NCBI RefSeq assembly: GCF_037392515.1
Contig: NC_090288.1
Location: forward strand, 10,647,969-10,711,968
Direction: 5' to 3'
Origin: Haliotis asinina
Lineage: Eukaryota; Mollusca; Gastropoda; Lepetellida; Haliotidae
DNA: 64,000 bases
Notes under the pieces: model-generated
The model's input: only the letters and a program-made list of their open reading frames with translations
Databases searched by the model: none
Told to the model about the DNA's origin: nothing
Shown: positions 47,001-58,316 of the stretch, in pieces
How positions within the stretch are numbered: the stretch's first letter is position 1
Layout: each line of letters opens with the position of its first letter
Program-made: the position numbers and the translations under genes

Positions 47001-47676
47001 ATCCAAACCCCTCAGTGGAAGGCATTTAATAGCCAGAGCATAAAATGATGATCTTACCCGCTCAGCCACCGCACAAATATGTAAGCATCATATGGCCTGC
47101 TTGCGGTGAGAACATACCGATGACTTTCACTTTAAATAAAAAGGAAATCAAATAAAGTGAATTTAAGATTGGAAATCCCCACATATTTACCGTGCCATTT
47201 GTAAACTTAAATCTCAGAATTTTATGCAGCTTAGGATAAATGTTGTTTCACAAAGTAACGATAATAGTTTGGTCTAAGTTAACGTTCATCACGTAACGCG
47301 TATCACGTAAAGTCTTCACTTTTCTGAAAGTGGTGAAGTGTAACCTAAATTATATTTTAGATTACGTACCTGAAGTAAGGCTGTAGTACACTGTCCCCGC
47401 CTCCTCTTGTCCATCCTGAGGCGACATGAACAACACATCATGAAGCTGACACCGTTGACGTTGTGGTCTGTAAAATACAGACACACACGCCTCGGTCATA
47501 AGACACAGCGACACACATTCGGCATCGCTTCCAGTGTTGGAAACTTCAGATAGGATGTCACTTGTTATTATGACATTTGTGAAATTGTCCCACTTGTTTC
47601 CAAAACCGGTTTTGACTAAAGCAGACGCTGGGGTTACCAGATATGTCAGTATGAGAGCGATTAAACCAAACTCCAT
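43819..47676 (-). CDS. secreted PAN/Apple plus C-type lectin-like protein, gene C (3 exons)
   Basis: On the minus strand exons 47676-47370, 45740-45561 and 44048-43819 join in phase 1 to 239 codons including the stop (238 residues). The leader is GLIALILTYLVTPASA. The Apple core has cysteines at 54, 58, 64 and 76 with CVSVFYRPQRQRCQLHD. The CTLD has CQPGYIHNR, FCYQLHLDITNYADGLADC, YIDGSDAATEGQWVYHDS, TYFAWSPGFPYNQT, MWQDRK and YICQKDL. The second disulphide and sugar-calcium motifs are missing, as in genes A and B. Introns are only 1.6 and 1.5 kb, so this is the compact member. It is inverted relative to A and B, and shares the DSRPM segment with the broken copy D. Confidence 0.86.
44958..45085 (-). 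mobile_element. LINE 3' end fragment in gene C intron 2
   Basis: GAGTGATTGAGTGTGTTACT, AACGTCACAGTGGCAATATT, CCATACCGTGACGAAAAT and AAAACCTGTCCTCAAAGGAC are in family order. It is short and 5'-truncated. Confidence 0.7.
45561..45740 (-). CDS. gene C exon 2: first half of the CTLD
   Basis: 180 bp, phase 1 at both ends, after the acceptor TCCCTCATAG and before the donor GTGGGA. The first complete codon encodes alanine then C, P and G (ACQPGY). It contains FCYQLHL and ADCNSRGEHFLVIDS. Confidence 0.87.
45888..46215 (-). mobile_element. LINE 3' UTR fragment in gene C intron 1
   Basis: It starts GAATGAGTGACTTAATATTT and runs through CACATCGTGACGAGAAC, GGTTATAGATTGTCAAGAAC, GTAGATCTCTGTACTAGG and TGCATGGATCCCAGCTGGAT to AGCTGGCGATTGTG. 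One of the most complete 3' UTR copies. Confidence 0.75.
46984..47075 (-). repeat. tRNA-derived repeat head, second copy
   Basis: On the minus strand GTGCGGTGGCTGAGCGGGTA is an A-box-type start and GGTTTGGATCC a degraded B box, in the same arrangement as 22808-22706. No functional tRNA can be folded with confidence. Confidence 0.5.
47370..47676 (-). CDS. gene C exon 1: signal peptide and PAN/Apple-like domain
   Basis: 307 bp from the ATG at 47676 to the phase-1 donor GTACGT. It contains the leader, NKWDNFTNVIITSDILSEVS and the four-cysteine Apple core. The NFT sequon is shared with gene A. Confidence 0.88.
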
Positions 47677-48370
47677 AGTTCAGTGGACGTCGTCCGTCTT
47701 TCACCGGGGTCGTGCAAATTATCAGTTCGTCAATATGCTGGCGAGCTATTTCAATCACACTGGTCTAACAGCAAACGTTTGATTCAATGACGATAGGCGA
47801 TTGGCGAATGGCGACTATTTTGCCAGTCGACGGAAGGGTCGACGGACACATATTTCTTGTCTGTAAATGATACCGCCAAACCAGAAGAACCTCAGGTTGA
47901 CTTATCACCCAGAAATGAAAAACAGCGATATTAGAAATTTCAAAATCATTATGTTTAAGACACGTTTCTTCTAAACTAAATGTTCAAATCTTGTGCTAAT
48001 ATCTGAATATCCTTAAAATTATCCCTGATTATTGTCTGGCGTTGTGTCTCATGCTGTCAGGTTTGGTGGGGAACCCTAGTGGTGAAAGCGAATCCCTGGT
48101 TGCAGAATGTGTGATTCCGCAGATGGGTAGAATGTTGTGCGCATCATTTACGTCAGCCAATGACCAGTCTCGATTGTCCTCCGACCCAACACCAATGAGA
48201 TTAAACAGTTAAAACCGTGATGACATACACTGAACCACTAAAAATAGAAACATACCCTCAGAAACCCGTCATTTCCTTTTTGAAATTGGCAATCGATTCA
48301 ATTCAAACACACGTAAATAAGTTTATAATTGTCGGAAAGATTTCAGTATTGACAGGTTGGATCATCTATA
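47677..48370. other. 5' flank of gene C, nothing else recognised
   Basis: The probable promoter region of gene C. Unlike the gene A and B flanks it shows no clear block similarity, except a short GACAAGAAATA-like sequence in the reverse direction near 47850. Confidence 0.4.
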
Positions 48371-48371
48371 C

Positions 48372-48600
48372 TTAAAGAGGAATTTCACACAATTACAAGT
48401 TAAAATGACGAGAGGTGGCGTGATAGTGCGATCCGAAAGTCAGTAGCGTGTATGACCTCCTTCAGCGTTGACAGCAGCGTTGCATCGTCTGGGGTTGTTG
48501 GGATGGTTGATGAAGGCCACAGGAACTAGCGCCCGGAAGTGGCAACGAGACACGAAGATACGCCTGAGAGAGGTCAGCTGCTGTCAGGTGGGTAACCATG
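48372..48600 (-). mobile_element. 3' end of a decayed Tc1-like transposon
   Basis: On the minus strand the end of a transposase is readable: NPRRCNAAVNAEGGHTRY followed by TGA, nearly the same ending as element 2 (NGGHTRY). The element tip TATACTTAAAGAGGAATTTC follows at about 48372. Only about 200 bp remain. Confidence 0.6.
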
Positions 48601-49012
48601 TCAACGGAATCCCCCAAACGTATATACTGCAGATCAAATAACTGCGTTATATATTGGTTTGTGGAGAGATCTGTGTCAGTGACCTGAATATTACGTAAGT
48701 CCCTCCGATCCCTAAGTAGTAGCCGTTGTCTGATTGGTTAAATCTATTTAACCGTCTCGCTATTGATTGGACAGTCATAGGTCGCTCAAAGGTTACCTGA
48801 CGTGACCTTCTGCTAGGGTTTGTTAGACTCAGCGGTGAAATGTAACGAAAAACACTGAGACTACGTTTACTTACACATGCTTAGTGATTACCAGGAGCCT
48901 CTGACGAATATGGAACAGCGCCTGGCGTTCAGCAACAGCTGTCTTTCCCGTATATATGGATGAAAATCAGGGACAGACCAGGTGCATATTTGTCTTTTAC
49001 GGGCCAGAACTT

Positions 49013-49330
49013 CAAAACCGTTCACTTTTTTTCACCAAATCTTCCACATAGATAGACCAGGTGGTGTACTGGTGCCTCTCGGTAGTTTTGGACTGAATAA
49101 ATATATTTCTGCGTTTCCATGGCAACAAATTTGTCTTTGACTGAATTGTTTGGTAGTGTTCATTTTCAGAGCAGACCTGTAAAACCTTTCAATGTTTCTT
49201 CGCCAAACTTGGCACATAGATTGGTCTGGTGGTGTAGTGGTGCCTTTTGGTAGTTTTGGAATTCTGAATAACAAATTTTCAATCCTCTGCTTCCACTTGG
49301 CCAAAACATTTGATATCGTCATAACTAGTA
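49013..49330 (+). repeat. 168-bp tandem duplication
   Basis: CACATAGATAGACCAGGTGG at about 49046 and CACATAGATTGGTCTGGTGG at about 49214, each followed by TGCCTCTCGGTAGTTTTGGA or TGCCTTTTGGTAGTTTTGGA, define two diverged units. Confidence 0.7.
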
Positions 49331-49454
49331 AACATGCTCATGAAGAGTGTTTTGCCACTGCGGAGGATACTGATGACTTTGTTGTTTTGTTGGTTGGTGT
49401 ATTGTTTATATTAATCCCTCACTCACCAAGATACCATCTATATGGAGGCGGTGT

Positions 49455-49560
49455 GTAAATAATCGAGTCTAGACAATCCATTGATCGTCCGCATGAGCAT
49501 TGATCTACGTAGGTCAATCCAGTCAGAGAGTCTGACAACTCAATCCGGTTAGACGACTCT
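49455..49560 (-). repeat. SINE-like repeat, antisense fragment
   Basis: GTAAATAATCGAGTCTAGAC, AATCCATTGATCG, CATGAGCATTGATCTACG and CAGTCAGAGAGTCTGAC preserve the middle of the family only. Confidence 0.55.
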
Positions 49561-49808
49561 TGAGTATCTGAAAATCAGTTCTAACCAGGATCTTTACATT
49601 TCAGTTGGAGTGATAGCAATGTATGCATCCTAATTGTAGATCATATATACCATAATTATTGAAGCTAGTTCCGCGTATGAGATATAGTCCATCTAACCGA
49701 AATAACTTGTAAAAGCAAGAAATCAATTAAGGATTAATTAATTAATTATTTGGTGGAAATGGTAATAGATGCGGGAAAGAATATACAAAACACCAAACAA
49801 CAGGGATT

Positions 49809-50200
49809 GTTAATATACTCTTTAAAAAAGTAGGGGAACTTCATTTTCTTATTTACAATTCAAAATATTTAGGAGATTTATTCGGCGTCAATCAATGTTG
49901 ATATATTATTTCATGTTTTGAGAGAGCATCACAATTTGCATTTCCTTGCAACCATAGTTATTTCGAATGTAGTCGGTTTTGAAAGATGTCTGGTGTATAT
50001 CACGTATCTATACGATTTTGGGTTTAAAACAAACGACTAGAAACAAACACAAACAAATGTGTGATGCAAGATGAATGTTCTAAGTGATTTCTCGACCCTC
50101 TTGAAAAACGTCAAAATCAAGAATCGGACCCTATGCACGTGTATGAGCCTACTGCGTTTTGCACGTGCATATCACTCGTTGTGTTTAGGGGTGGTAATAG
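49809..50200 (+). repeat. mariner/Tc1 end fragments
   Basis: TATACTCTTTAAAAAAGTAG at 49812 matches the element tip at 11882. Separately, 50070-50200 (AGTGATTTCTCGACC, TTGAAAAACGTCAAAATC, CTATGCACGTGTATG) is an inverted match to 11935-12010. No transposase survives. Confidence 0.5.
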
Positions 50201-50594
50201 AGGGAACTGGTGGTGCGTTCATAAGATGTCTCTCCGTGAAACGTTTGCTAACGTTTACACTTCCTATCCAAACTTGAAATTATTCCTATAATTAACTGAG
50301 GCATCATAATATATCATGGTATACTGATATTGTGCACATATCCACGCAACTACATGTAGTACTTGATCGGCCCATGCGACCAACACAGTGAATGCGGTAT
50401 GATGGGTTTCGGGTAAACGCTATATCTTGATGTCTCCTAGGCGAACGGACTCTTGAACTAATACTGAATCTAACTTGAATCTATCAGCAAGTTGGAAACG
50501 TAGTATGGCTCCATTGATTTGGACTGCGCGACGAGTGCTTGTAATACCTCAGAGTCAGTTTTCACCGTATCTCGGTAAGTTTAAACTTGTCTTA

Positions 50595-50870
50595 GTAATC
50601 ATATCAATAGGTGAAGTGTGAGAAGCTGATGGCATTGAAGACCATGATTAACTACCAGTATCAATATACCTTTCCAAAGCGTGGGAACATGTTATTTGTA
50701 CTTGCATTAATTGTGTACATTGAAATTGCGAAGTACCTTCCACGGTGTGATTTGGATTCGTTATTACTGATTCGTGATTACTTTGTACATACAGCAATGT
50801 TCAGTTTAGGTGGAGACAGATAACGGCAGTAGGAAAGACATTAACAAGTCCGCCTCGTTTTAACTAAGGG
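50595..50870 (+). repeat. low-copy segment, copy 2 of 3
   Basis: ATCATATCAATAGGTGAAGT, GAGAAGCTGATGGCATTGAA, CCATGATTAACTACCAG and GACATTAACAAGTCC match copy 3 at 51735 and, more weakly, copy 1 at 38335. Confidence 0.7.
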
Positions 50871-51087
50871 AATTCTAAGTTAGTATGTGCATGTGCCAGT
50901 GCAGTCAAGGCAGTGATGATTGGTTGCATGTGTATTTCGTGGTCTAAGCACCATCGCAGTCCTATCTGGATTGATTTCCAAATCATTTCATTTCAAAAAC
51001 ATGTTTGCCGTGAATATGGGAATGTCCCCTGCCGCTAAAGACGAACGGAGTATTTATCACGTATTTACTACTTTCTATTTTCTAGTC

Positions 51088-51690
51088 ACATACAAGATGC
51101 CTGAAATGACTGGTGTCTGTAAAATCACCCAAAATAGGCTGTCCAAATGATGAAGAAATTAGGTGCAATGTTTGATGCGTTTAAATATGTTTAAAAAGTA
51201 GTATTGTGGTGACCTTAAAGGTAAGGTCAAGGTCACCCAAATCAAGTGGTGTCTGCATAATCAGTCAGTGTAGGCTGTCACCAAAGTTACACTGGGTACA
51301 ACTGCCCACGAAATATCGTCTTAGCAAAAGGTTGAAAAGTGGTCAAAGCGTCGTGGTGACCTTGGCAATAAAGGCAAGTAACCCATATAAACTGGTTTCA
51401 GCATTATCTTCCAGTGTGTGCTCTCACGAAATTTGAAGTCCACGAGATATCGCGGAGACGAAAGTATGAGAAGAGGTCAAAGTTTCTTGTGTCCTTGACG
51501 ATAAGGTCAAGGTCATCAAAATCTTCTGGTGTCTGCATAATCCTCTCATGTAAGCTGTCACCAAATGTAAAGACGTTGGTACAACATTCCATAAGACATT
51601 CCGTTCACATAAGTTTGAAAAATGGTCAAGATCACCAAAATTACTTGGTGCCTGCGTAATCCCCCAATGTAGGCTGTCACCAAATTTGAA
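51088..51690 (+). repeat. diverged tandem repeat of about 120-142 bp with AGGTCA motifs
   Basis: Five units are marked by GGTGTCTGCATAATC-type starts near 51112, 51247, 51387, 51529 and 51648, each followed by GTAGGCTGTCACCAAA or a variant. Several units carry AAGGTCAAGGTCA, that is TCAAGGTCA, the monomeric nuclear-receptor site (FTZ-F1/ERR type). Open frames on both strands are by-products of the repeat. Confidence 0.75.
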
Positions 51691-51734
51691 GACACTGCCG
51701 TATCTCGGTATAATTAACCTTGTCGTAATAATCA

Positions 51735-51990
51735 TATCAATAGGTGAAGTGTGAGAAGCTGGTGGCATTGAACATCATGATTAACTACCAGTTCGTGCGT
51801 TTTCCTCTACATAATTTCATGTGGGAACATGTAATGACTAGCTGCATAAATTATCGACAGTGGAAGTGTTGAGTACGGCGTGATTTCTAGTTAATTCAAA
51901 AAATCGTGATAACTTTTACCATTACAGTTCAGGTTTAGGAGAATGAAGTAACTGTAGTACTACAGACATTAACAAGCTTTATGTTAATCA
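51735..51990 (+). repeat. low-copy segment, copy 3 of 3
   Basis: ATCATATCAATAGGTGAAGT, GAGAAGCTGGTGGCATTGAA, CATGATTAACTACCAG, CGTGATAACTTTTACCATTA and GACATTAACAAGCTT match copies 1 and 2. The tandem repeat lies between copies 2 and 3. Confidence 0.7.
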
Positions 51991-53127
51991 TTTAGATCTA
52001 GCGTATAGGTATATGTAAATTTTGAGCGCTGGGCAATTCGTGGAGCGGGCTTACTCTTGGAGAACAAGTGTCTGATCGATTGATATTTATTGGTATTCAG
52101 TGTGATGAAGAGTTAGAATTCAGAGTCACATCAGAAGCACTTCAGCCATACAGACCATTAAGGGATTTGCATGCATAGTAAATACGTGTTATTATAATAC
52201 GTTCCAGTCACCAAAGGGCTGTGAAATAGGTAGTGTCCCTGTCGCAGAGACGTGCATACATGTGCGGACACATAATTTTTATCCGCATACCACAAACACT
52301 AAGAATACAAATCATAAACGTGTTTGTTCAGCAAATGATTCACCTAATAAAAGAAGGCACAGACACAAGTAAAGTCTTACACGTAAACAAAATGACGTCA
52401 AAAAGATCACAATGAATTTACAATGAACACATGAATCACAATTTGCTAGAGAGCACAAATCGAAAACGGTGAAAGAATAATAGACTGCTGTAATCAATAG
52501 TTGGCTTCATTGAGGCTGTAAGAAATGCTCACTTGTATAGTATCATGGTTGTGACAATATTGAAACACATTAGACGCTGGTGATATCGAAGGAATTGGTC
52601 AATGTTACCGTTCCATGAAAAAACATAATGTGGTTAAACTGAAAATAACATGACACTTCTTGAAAACAAAACTATTGATTAAGGCTATCTTAATTTCCCC
52701 CAGCGTGTGTCAACTCACATGACGTACGCATTGAAACACCGATTCTCCTTTCTCTGTAAACAGAGAAACCATCCTCGGGTCAGAACAGAGAAAACACAAG
52801 ACTTCCTTTTTACAATCAACCAATATTTGTGCACATGTAGATGTGTCAGGGACTTCATGTTTGTCTATTCACCAAGGAGCATATTGCCTCGTGAAATAAG
52901 AATGTGCTTGTTTGATTACTATGATTCTTCATATTTATATCTAAAACATTTGATACAGAAATCATGGATCTGTACCAAAAATCGAACCTTTCACCAATGC
53001 AAGAAGGTACTGCTGAAGATCTGGAGGGACTATCTAATGTAGGTACGGCATGTGCTGTTCACGAAATTTGGTTGTACGGTACATCAGTGCATCGAGCCAA
53101 TTCTTGAAAAAGATAATCCCAGCTACA
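51991..53127. other. 3' flank of pseudogene D
   Basis: 52850-53127 matches the gene C 3' flank at 43550-43818. The 111-codon open frame at 52707-53042 covers this duplicated flank and has no domain. Nothing else was seen. Confidence 0.5.
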
Positions 53128-53295
53128 TCAAAGATCTTTTTGGCAAATATAGAACTTGTCCCACTTCGTCTTCCCGTCTTGCCACATAAACGCATGTCCT
53201 TCTTACATGGTACAAGGTAACCCCTGATCAATTCGTTGGGAAACCTGGGCTTCAAGCGAAATGATTCATTGGTCGACTGTCGTGGTATTCCCACT
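53128..53295 (-). pseudogene. lectin exon 3 pseudogene, copy D
   Basis: On the minus strand the sequence matches gene C exon 3: YHDSRPMNHFA, SPGFPTN and the final 40 bases including the stop at 53128-53130. The 5' third (FYIDGSDAATEG) is deleted, the acceptor CAG has become TTTTAAAT, the tryptophan of FAW is TGA, and later codons are shifted. Exons 1 and 2 are absent to the right. It is therefore a dead relic of a gene C-like copy. Confidence 0.8.
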
Positions 53296-55171
53296 ACTGA
53301 TTGTACTATTTAAAAGGATCAAAACGTAATGTCAAGACAGACGTTATCAGATAATCAGATGGGAAGACCATTGCCTCGTTGATGCTGCTGCACTGTCATG
53401 TAATCACATAGAATTAGATGACGAATAAGGTGTTGTGGACCCACTTTCTACTTTAGCACTTGACGAAACAGTATCCCAACCTGATTATGCTGGCAGGATG
53501 TTTTTATTTTGCTTTGATAACGGGAGGTTTGCAAAGACAGTTATCACTGATATTGTTTTTTTTTTTACTGCACATTTCATTGTTTGCGGTGGGACGGTGT
53601 TAAGTGACCGCTAAGATTGTTGCATTTATTTTCTGAAATTAGAAGGTAACCCAAATGATTGAAGCGGTTGTAAAATATAGATGGGTTTCAATGTACGAGT
53701 TAAGCAATCACAATTTTATCGAATCTTCATGTAATAAAATATTTATTTCAGTGGAATCTTAACTGAAAGTTAAAGCAAAGACTTCTATATACGATGAAAT
53801 GAGCATGTACTTATGAGTGACTATTGGACATTTTGACAAGCCTCACGGGTGGCATCCGTAACAAACATGCAAATGTTTAAATGACTAGGGTTCAGGGAAC
53901 ATCAGGGAAACAGAGAACTGAATATTTCTGGACACAAAGTTAAATTCAAGTGAGCATGCTCATCGCGAAGTATTGAGGAGAAGGAAATATATTGTTTTTG
54001 CGTAGTTATCCGACATTACTCTTGCTTCAGTAATGTCAAATCTGTGTCCGGAGGAAAGAAAATAAGCTCAACAATATTTCGGCTTTGTGGAGATTGTCGA
54101 TTGTCTGTAAACAGGGTATATTAGGGCTCGTAATGCATCCCATCATTCCCCAGTAAGCTTGAAGCTTGAAACGGGTATAAAAAGCAATACCGTATTGTCG
54201 CTATTGTGAATATCTATTGTGAACATAAAGAAGTTGATCATCCATGACGTTTTGTCATCTGTAGTCCAGCAACCTCTTTCCACATTTAGATGTTTCACAG
54301 TATTCCTGCAAATTCATCTTTGCTTTTCATAGCAACATTTATTAATATTTAATATTAAGCCGTCAAACAAATGTTACGTTTAAGAATGTGCCATGACAAA
54401 CGATATAAGAAACCCCTGTGCAAAACCCCTGTGAATCCGCAAACAGAACAAAGACAAGTCTAAACCAATCAAATTCTGTATTATTAGATAAGCAGAGAGC
54501 AAGTTTTACAAAGTCAAAAGTCAATGTCACAATACTGATTTCAAGTACAATATAAGTGAGACAAAATCTAAGGCAATGGGTCACAAAATATAATATAGCA
54601 AACTCGCCAAAGTCTTAGTGCGAGAGAGAAACAGTTATGCAGAATGTAACACAGCGAGAGGTCTGTAGATCCGACGTAGACGGAGGTAGAAGGATAGATA
54701 TACTCCAGTAATCTGAATGTGTCCGTCTCCAACACGGCAACTAGCATTTATATATACATTCAGTCATTTCCCAAAAGTTCGAGCACACACGAACATCGCC
54801 ACTAATGTGGAGGGTTCTAGAAGGGACATAGTGGTCTCGTGTTGTAAAGTGAAGTAACTCTGAAGTACTGCCTTAGAGGCGTATCGCTTATATAATTTTC
54901 AGTAGGAAATGTGACCCATAATAACACCAAAACCTTTAATATAATTCTGACCCAATTACAATTTAATACTTAATTAATCACAAAACATACAGAAAATACA
55001 CCCTCGTAACACAAAGTATGTTATTTATCTGTATTCAGCCTCAAACCATACACATCCACGTGGATCACAGACTACTGGTTCAAAGGCTTAATCGTTTACC
55101 AATGATAACTTGTACTGTAAAACTAAAACGAGTGCTTCTACATACCTAAACTTTATGTACGAGTGTTTATA
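53296..55171. other. intergenic, nothing recognised
   Basis: Includes a T11 run near 53560. The 73-codon minus-strand open frame at 54363-54584 has no recognisable features. Confidence 0.5.
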
Positions 55172-55430
55172 GTGAGTGAGTGTCGCTTTACGGCGCACCC
55201 AGCAATATTCCAGCTATAAGGCGGCGGTCTGAAAATAATGGCGTCTGGACCAGACAATCCGGTAATTAACAGCATCGAGTTGCACAATTGGGAATCGATG
55301 ACATGTGTCAACGAGCCTGACCACCCGATCCCGTTTGTCGCTTCTTATGACAAGCATAGTAGCCTTTTATGGCAAGCATGGGTTGCCGAAGGCCTATTCT
55401 ACCCCGGATCTTCACGGGTTTATGGATGTG
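55172..55430 (-). repeat. SINE-like repeat, most complete copy
   Basis: Starting with GTGAGTGAGTGTCGCTTTAC (the ACTC tail in antisense), it runs through CAGCAATATTCCAGCTATAA, CTGGACCAGACAATCCGG, GACATGTGTCAACGAGCCTG, CACCCGATCCCGTTTGTCGC and GCCTATTCTACCCCGGATC to TTCACGGG, about 260 bp. The 87-codon open frame over it is a by-product. No clear pol III A box was seen, so SINE is a working label. Confidence 0.8.
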
Positions 55431-56289
55431 TACGTATTTCGAGAGCATATTTCAAATCTGTAATACAATGCTTCATAGAAACTGTGACATTGGTTTTGTG
55501 AGACGTATATATACATAGTATTTTTAATGCATAGTAAATAAGCAAATATTGGTTCAAAGTGATCTGTTGAACCTTACAAGAGGGATTCTACAGAAAACTG
55601 TGTCTGTGAATACTTTGGAAGAAACTGTACGTTATCATTTATCACCGATATAACACTTCTAGTTTTAGAAATAATGGAAAACTTCTGTCAAAGTTTCACA
55701 GTCATCACATTCTGATTATTAAGAGAAGTTTAAACAACCATTTCTTGAAGTTTACAACTGTTCCTAAAAAAGTTACAAGCCTCATGATAAATTTATGTTA
55801 TGCCTATACAGAACCGCCCTGATATAAAAGGTTTAGACATGTTTTAGTAGCATTAAATGTTTAGGTATCCAATTGTTTAGAACTAATGACACTTTAGCAG
55901 CAGAAAATCTCGACTCCCAAACTTTGAGACTTGAAGCGAATCCAACTTTGATCATCAAGAAAATTATCAACTTTTGGAGGAATGTTGCCTAAAGGAGAAG
56001 GTTGTTCAAAGCTGATACATCAGAGCAGTACAATGCAGGTTCCAGAAAGTTTGTGTAAAGATAGCAATGTAGAATTGTTTAGATTTATTCGGAGTTAAAA
56101 GACCAACAATGCTAAATGTGAAAGAATTAAGGGGAGCTTTAGCTTTGGACGGATTTGAGTAAGGCACTCTCTGTTGGCATGGGTATTAAGATATTATTTC
56201 TCTGATGGATGAAATGGAACATATGGGGAAGGCTACCGTTAAAGGAACCCCATTGTCGGTATTGCGATAAGCCGAGCCTGGGTTGCACT
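55431..56289. other. intergenic or unrecognised 5' part of the gypsy fossil
   Basis: No domain was identified. Some of this may be decayed coding sequence of the element that follows, but nothing supports a call. Confidence 0.4.
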
Positions 56290-56415
56290 CAGCTGAGCAC
56301 GTGCTCAAAATATTTTATAACCTTTGCTTGAGTACAAAACTCGGCTGAGCGCGATTTTGAGTATGAGCACGAATTTGAGCATGAACTTGAGTTGAGCACG
56401 GAATTTTGTTTATAA
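56290..56415 (+). repeat. degenerate TGAGCA-rich repeat
   Basis: The motif TGAGCAC or its variants and complement (GTGCTCA) occur at least six times in about 125 bp, flanked on both sides by TTATAACC (near 56320 and 56412). Probably a small insertion or local expansion. Confidence 0.4.
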
Positions 56416-57431
56416 CCTCGGACCCTGCCCTAAGTCGCCGACCTTGTGTACCATGTCCACAGTGCAAACGGGAGAATGGACCTTGCAGCAAACAATGACT
56501 AGGTCCAAGGTGGTAGATACAGGAAGTGTGACCCTAAAAGATGTTCATTGTGAACAATTGTCGCCCGATGAACTGAGAAATCTTTAGTTAGCTGATGAAG
56601 GTATTGCACTCATCTACAGAGCAACAGCGAATAATATCTTCTAAACATGAGTCTACTGGGTTTACGCCAAATGAACTTAAACTGGGCAGAGAAGTAAGAT
56701 TGACAGATCAATTCATTACTGGGAATCATAATGAAAATGCTCAGAAACATGAGGAGCTTTGGAAGAATTAAGGGAAAGGTTTGAATATGCCTTTGCGTCT
56801 GCTCGTCGTTGCGTTCAACATTCTTCAGAATTAAGGAAGAAAAGGTACAATATGTGAATAAAAGAGTTACAGCTGAAAGTTGGACAACCAGTGTGGTTAT
56901 ACAATCCTGGGAAGAATCTCCTAACCAGTAGAAAATTCATTCCTTTCTGGAAGAAAGGATGGGTAGTCATCAAGCAGATTGATGATGTGACTTACCGGAT
57001 ACAGGATGGTCCAAATAACTAACCTCGTGTTGTCCATGCCAACAGACTTTTACCCTGTGAGGGAGATGCTCCTCCGACATGGTGGACTTCTCAGTAATTT
57101 TCACATGCTGTTTGCGTACTGGGGTTCCCCTTGAATCTGAAAACAATTACTTGTTTCCTAATACATATTGCTACACATTGTTATGATTTTGTTTTATGAG
57201 AGTTGAATGTTGCAGTTACATTGTTGATATAACAGATCAAACTGAGATCAAAAGAAGGTTTCAGCATGGAGACTGAGTGTGGAATGACTTATCTTTTAAA
57301 TGGAGAAGATTTGCTGTAAGTTTTCTAATCTATTTACTAGATACGGTTGTTAGATGTTTCTTTTACTCTAGTTCTGTCTTCAGTTGATGATGATGGATCA
57401 CAATTCATAGGAGAATCTAGAAAAATGAAAT

Positions 57432-58316
57432 GTGACAAGCACTGTTATGAGTTGCAACATGTCTAATGTGAGTGTTACGTACTTCTTTTACAGTCGTACA
57501 ATGTCTGATATCTTCGACCTGGAAGTGGCGGAAGACGAAGTGATGGAACTGATCGCAGAAGAAAGAGTTGTCATCGATGGGGCGCCAGGGATGAAGTTCA
57601 TAGAGTTTACTCCGAACATGTACTGCCGTGCCTGTTTGGACACCAGGAAATATCCATCACGCCGTGAGTTTGAGGAACACTGGGCGCAGACGCACCAATG
57701 GGTGCATAAAACCTTTGCATGCCCTGTAAAGAACTGCAAAACCTCACGTTTTTCCATTAAGGGTCTGAAATGACATGTGGCCCACAAGCATTTTAAGTCT
57801 AGTGTTATCACAGGCAATATTGACAAACTGTGCAGGGACGTTGTCGTAGAGGTGGACACGAATCAGAATTTCGTGGACCCCGGGGTCTACTGTTTCTCAT
57901 GGCAAACATGGCGTTCCCGGGGCAAGAGGGCGGGCAAGAAGGGGAAAGCTACATCTTGCTCTGCCCTGTCTGCCCACGAGTCACAGGCTGCACAACATCC
58001 AGTGGCTGTAGAAAATGTTCCTATGTCAGCTGTGTCTGACCTGCAGACAGAAATTGTAACTCTGCGAGAGAGCAATACTTTCCTGCAACAGGCCCTGGCG
58101 ACGACCTCTGGGTTGCAGTGGCCAACCCGCCAGGACATCCCGGCTAGCAGGCCCCAGCTGGATGAGTTCATCGCTAAAGGCTGGGAGGCCATGACTGTGC
58201 TACCGTCGGCTGAGGGAACGCGGTTTCAGCAGCAGCTGGACCAACATTGCGCTTCTGATGCCTTTATCAGAAGCATGTCTCATGGAAATGGCAGCCAGCT
58301 GGCATATAATGGATAA
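57432..58316 (+). pseudogene. accessory zinc-finger ORF region of the gypsy fossil, broken
   Basis: This open region lies between integrase and LTR, where LTR elements carry envelope or accessory genes. It encodes an acidic start (DIFDLEVAEDEVMELIAEER), a C2H2-type motif (CRACLDTRKYPSRREFEEHW, then AQTH), a second cysteine-rich motif (CPVKNCK), and a later Q/L-rich segment that may be coiled coil (LQTEIVTLRESNTFLQQALA). No signal peptide or membrane segment was seen, so it is not an envelope-like protein. Function unknown. Confidence 0.5.

Noticed and set aside
11881-49850. A single 38-kb mariner bounded by the tips at 11882 and 49812
   Set aside because: Both tips are in the same orientation, so they cannot be the two ends of one element.
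52707-53042. 111-codon open frame as a new gene
   Set aside because: It covers the duplicated 3' flank of lectin copy D, is not conserved as a frame in the matching flank of gene C, and has no domain.
53521-53580. Poly-T run as a pol III terminator of an RNA gene
   Set aside because: No A or B box or structured RNA was seen upstream on either strand.
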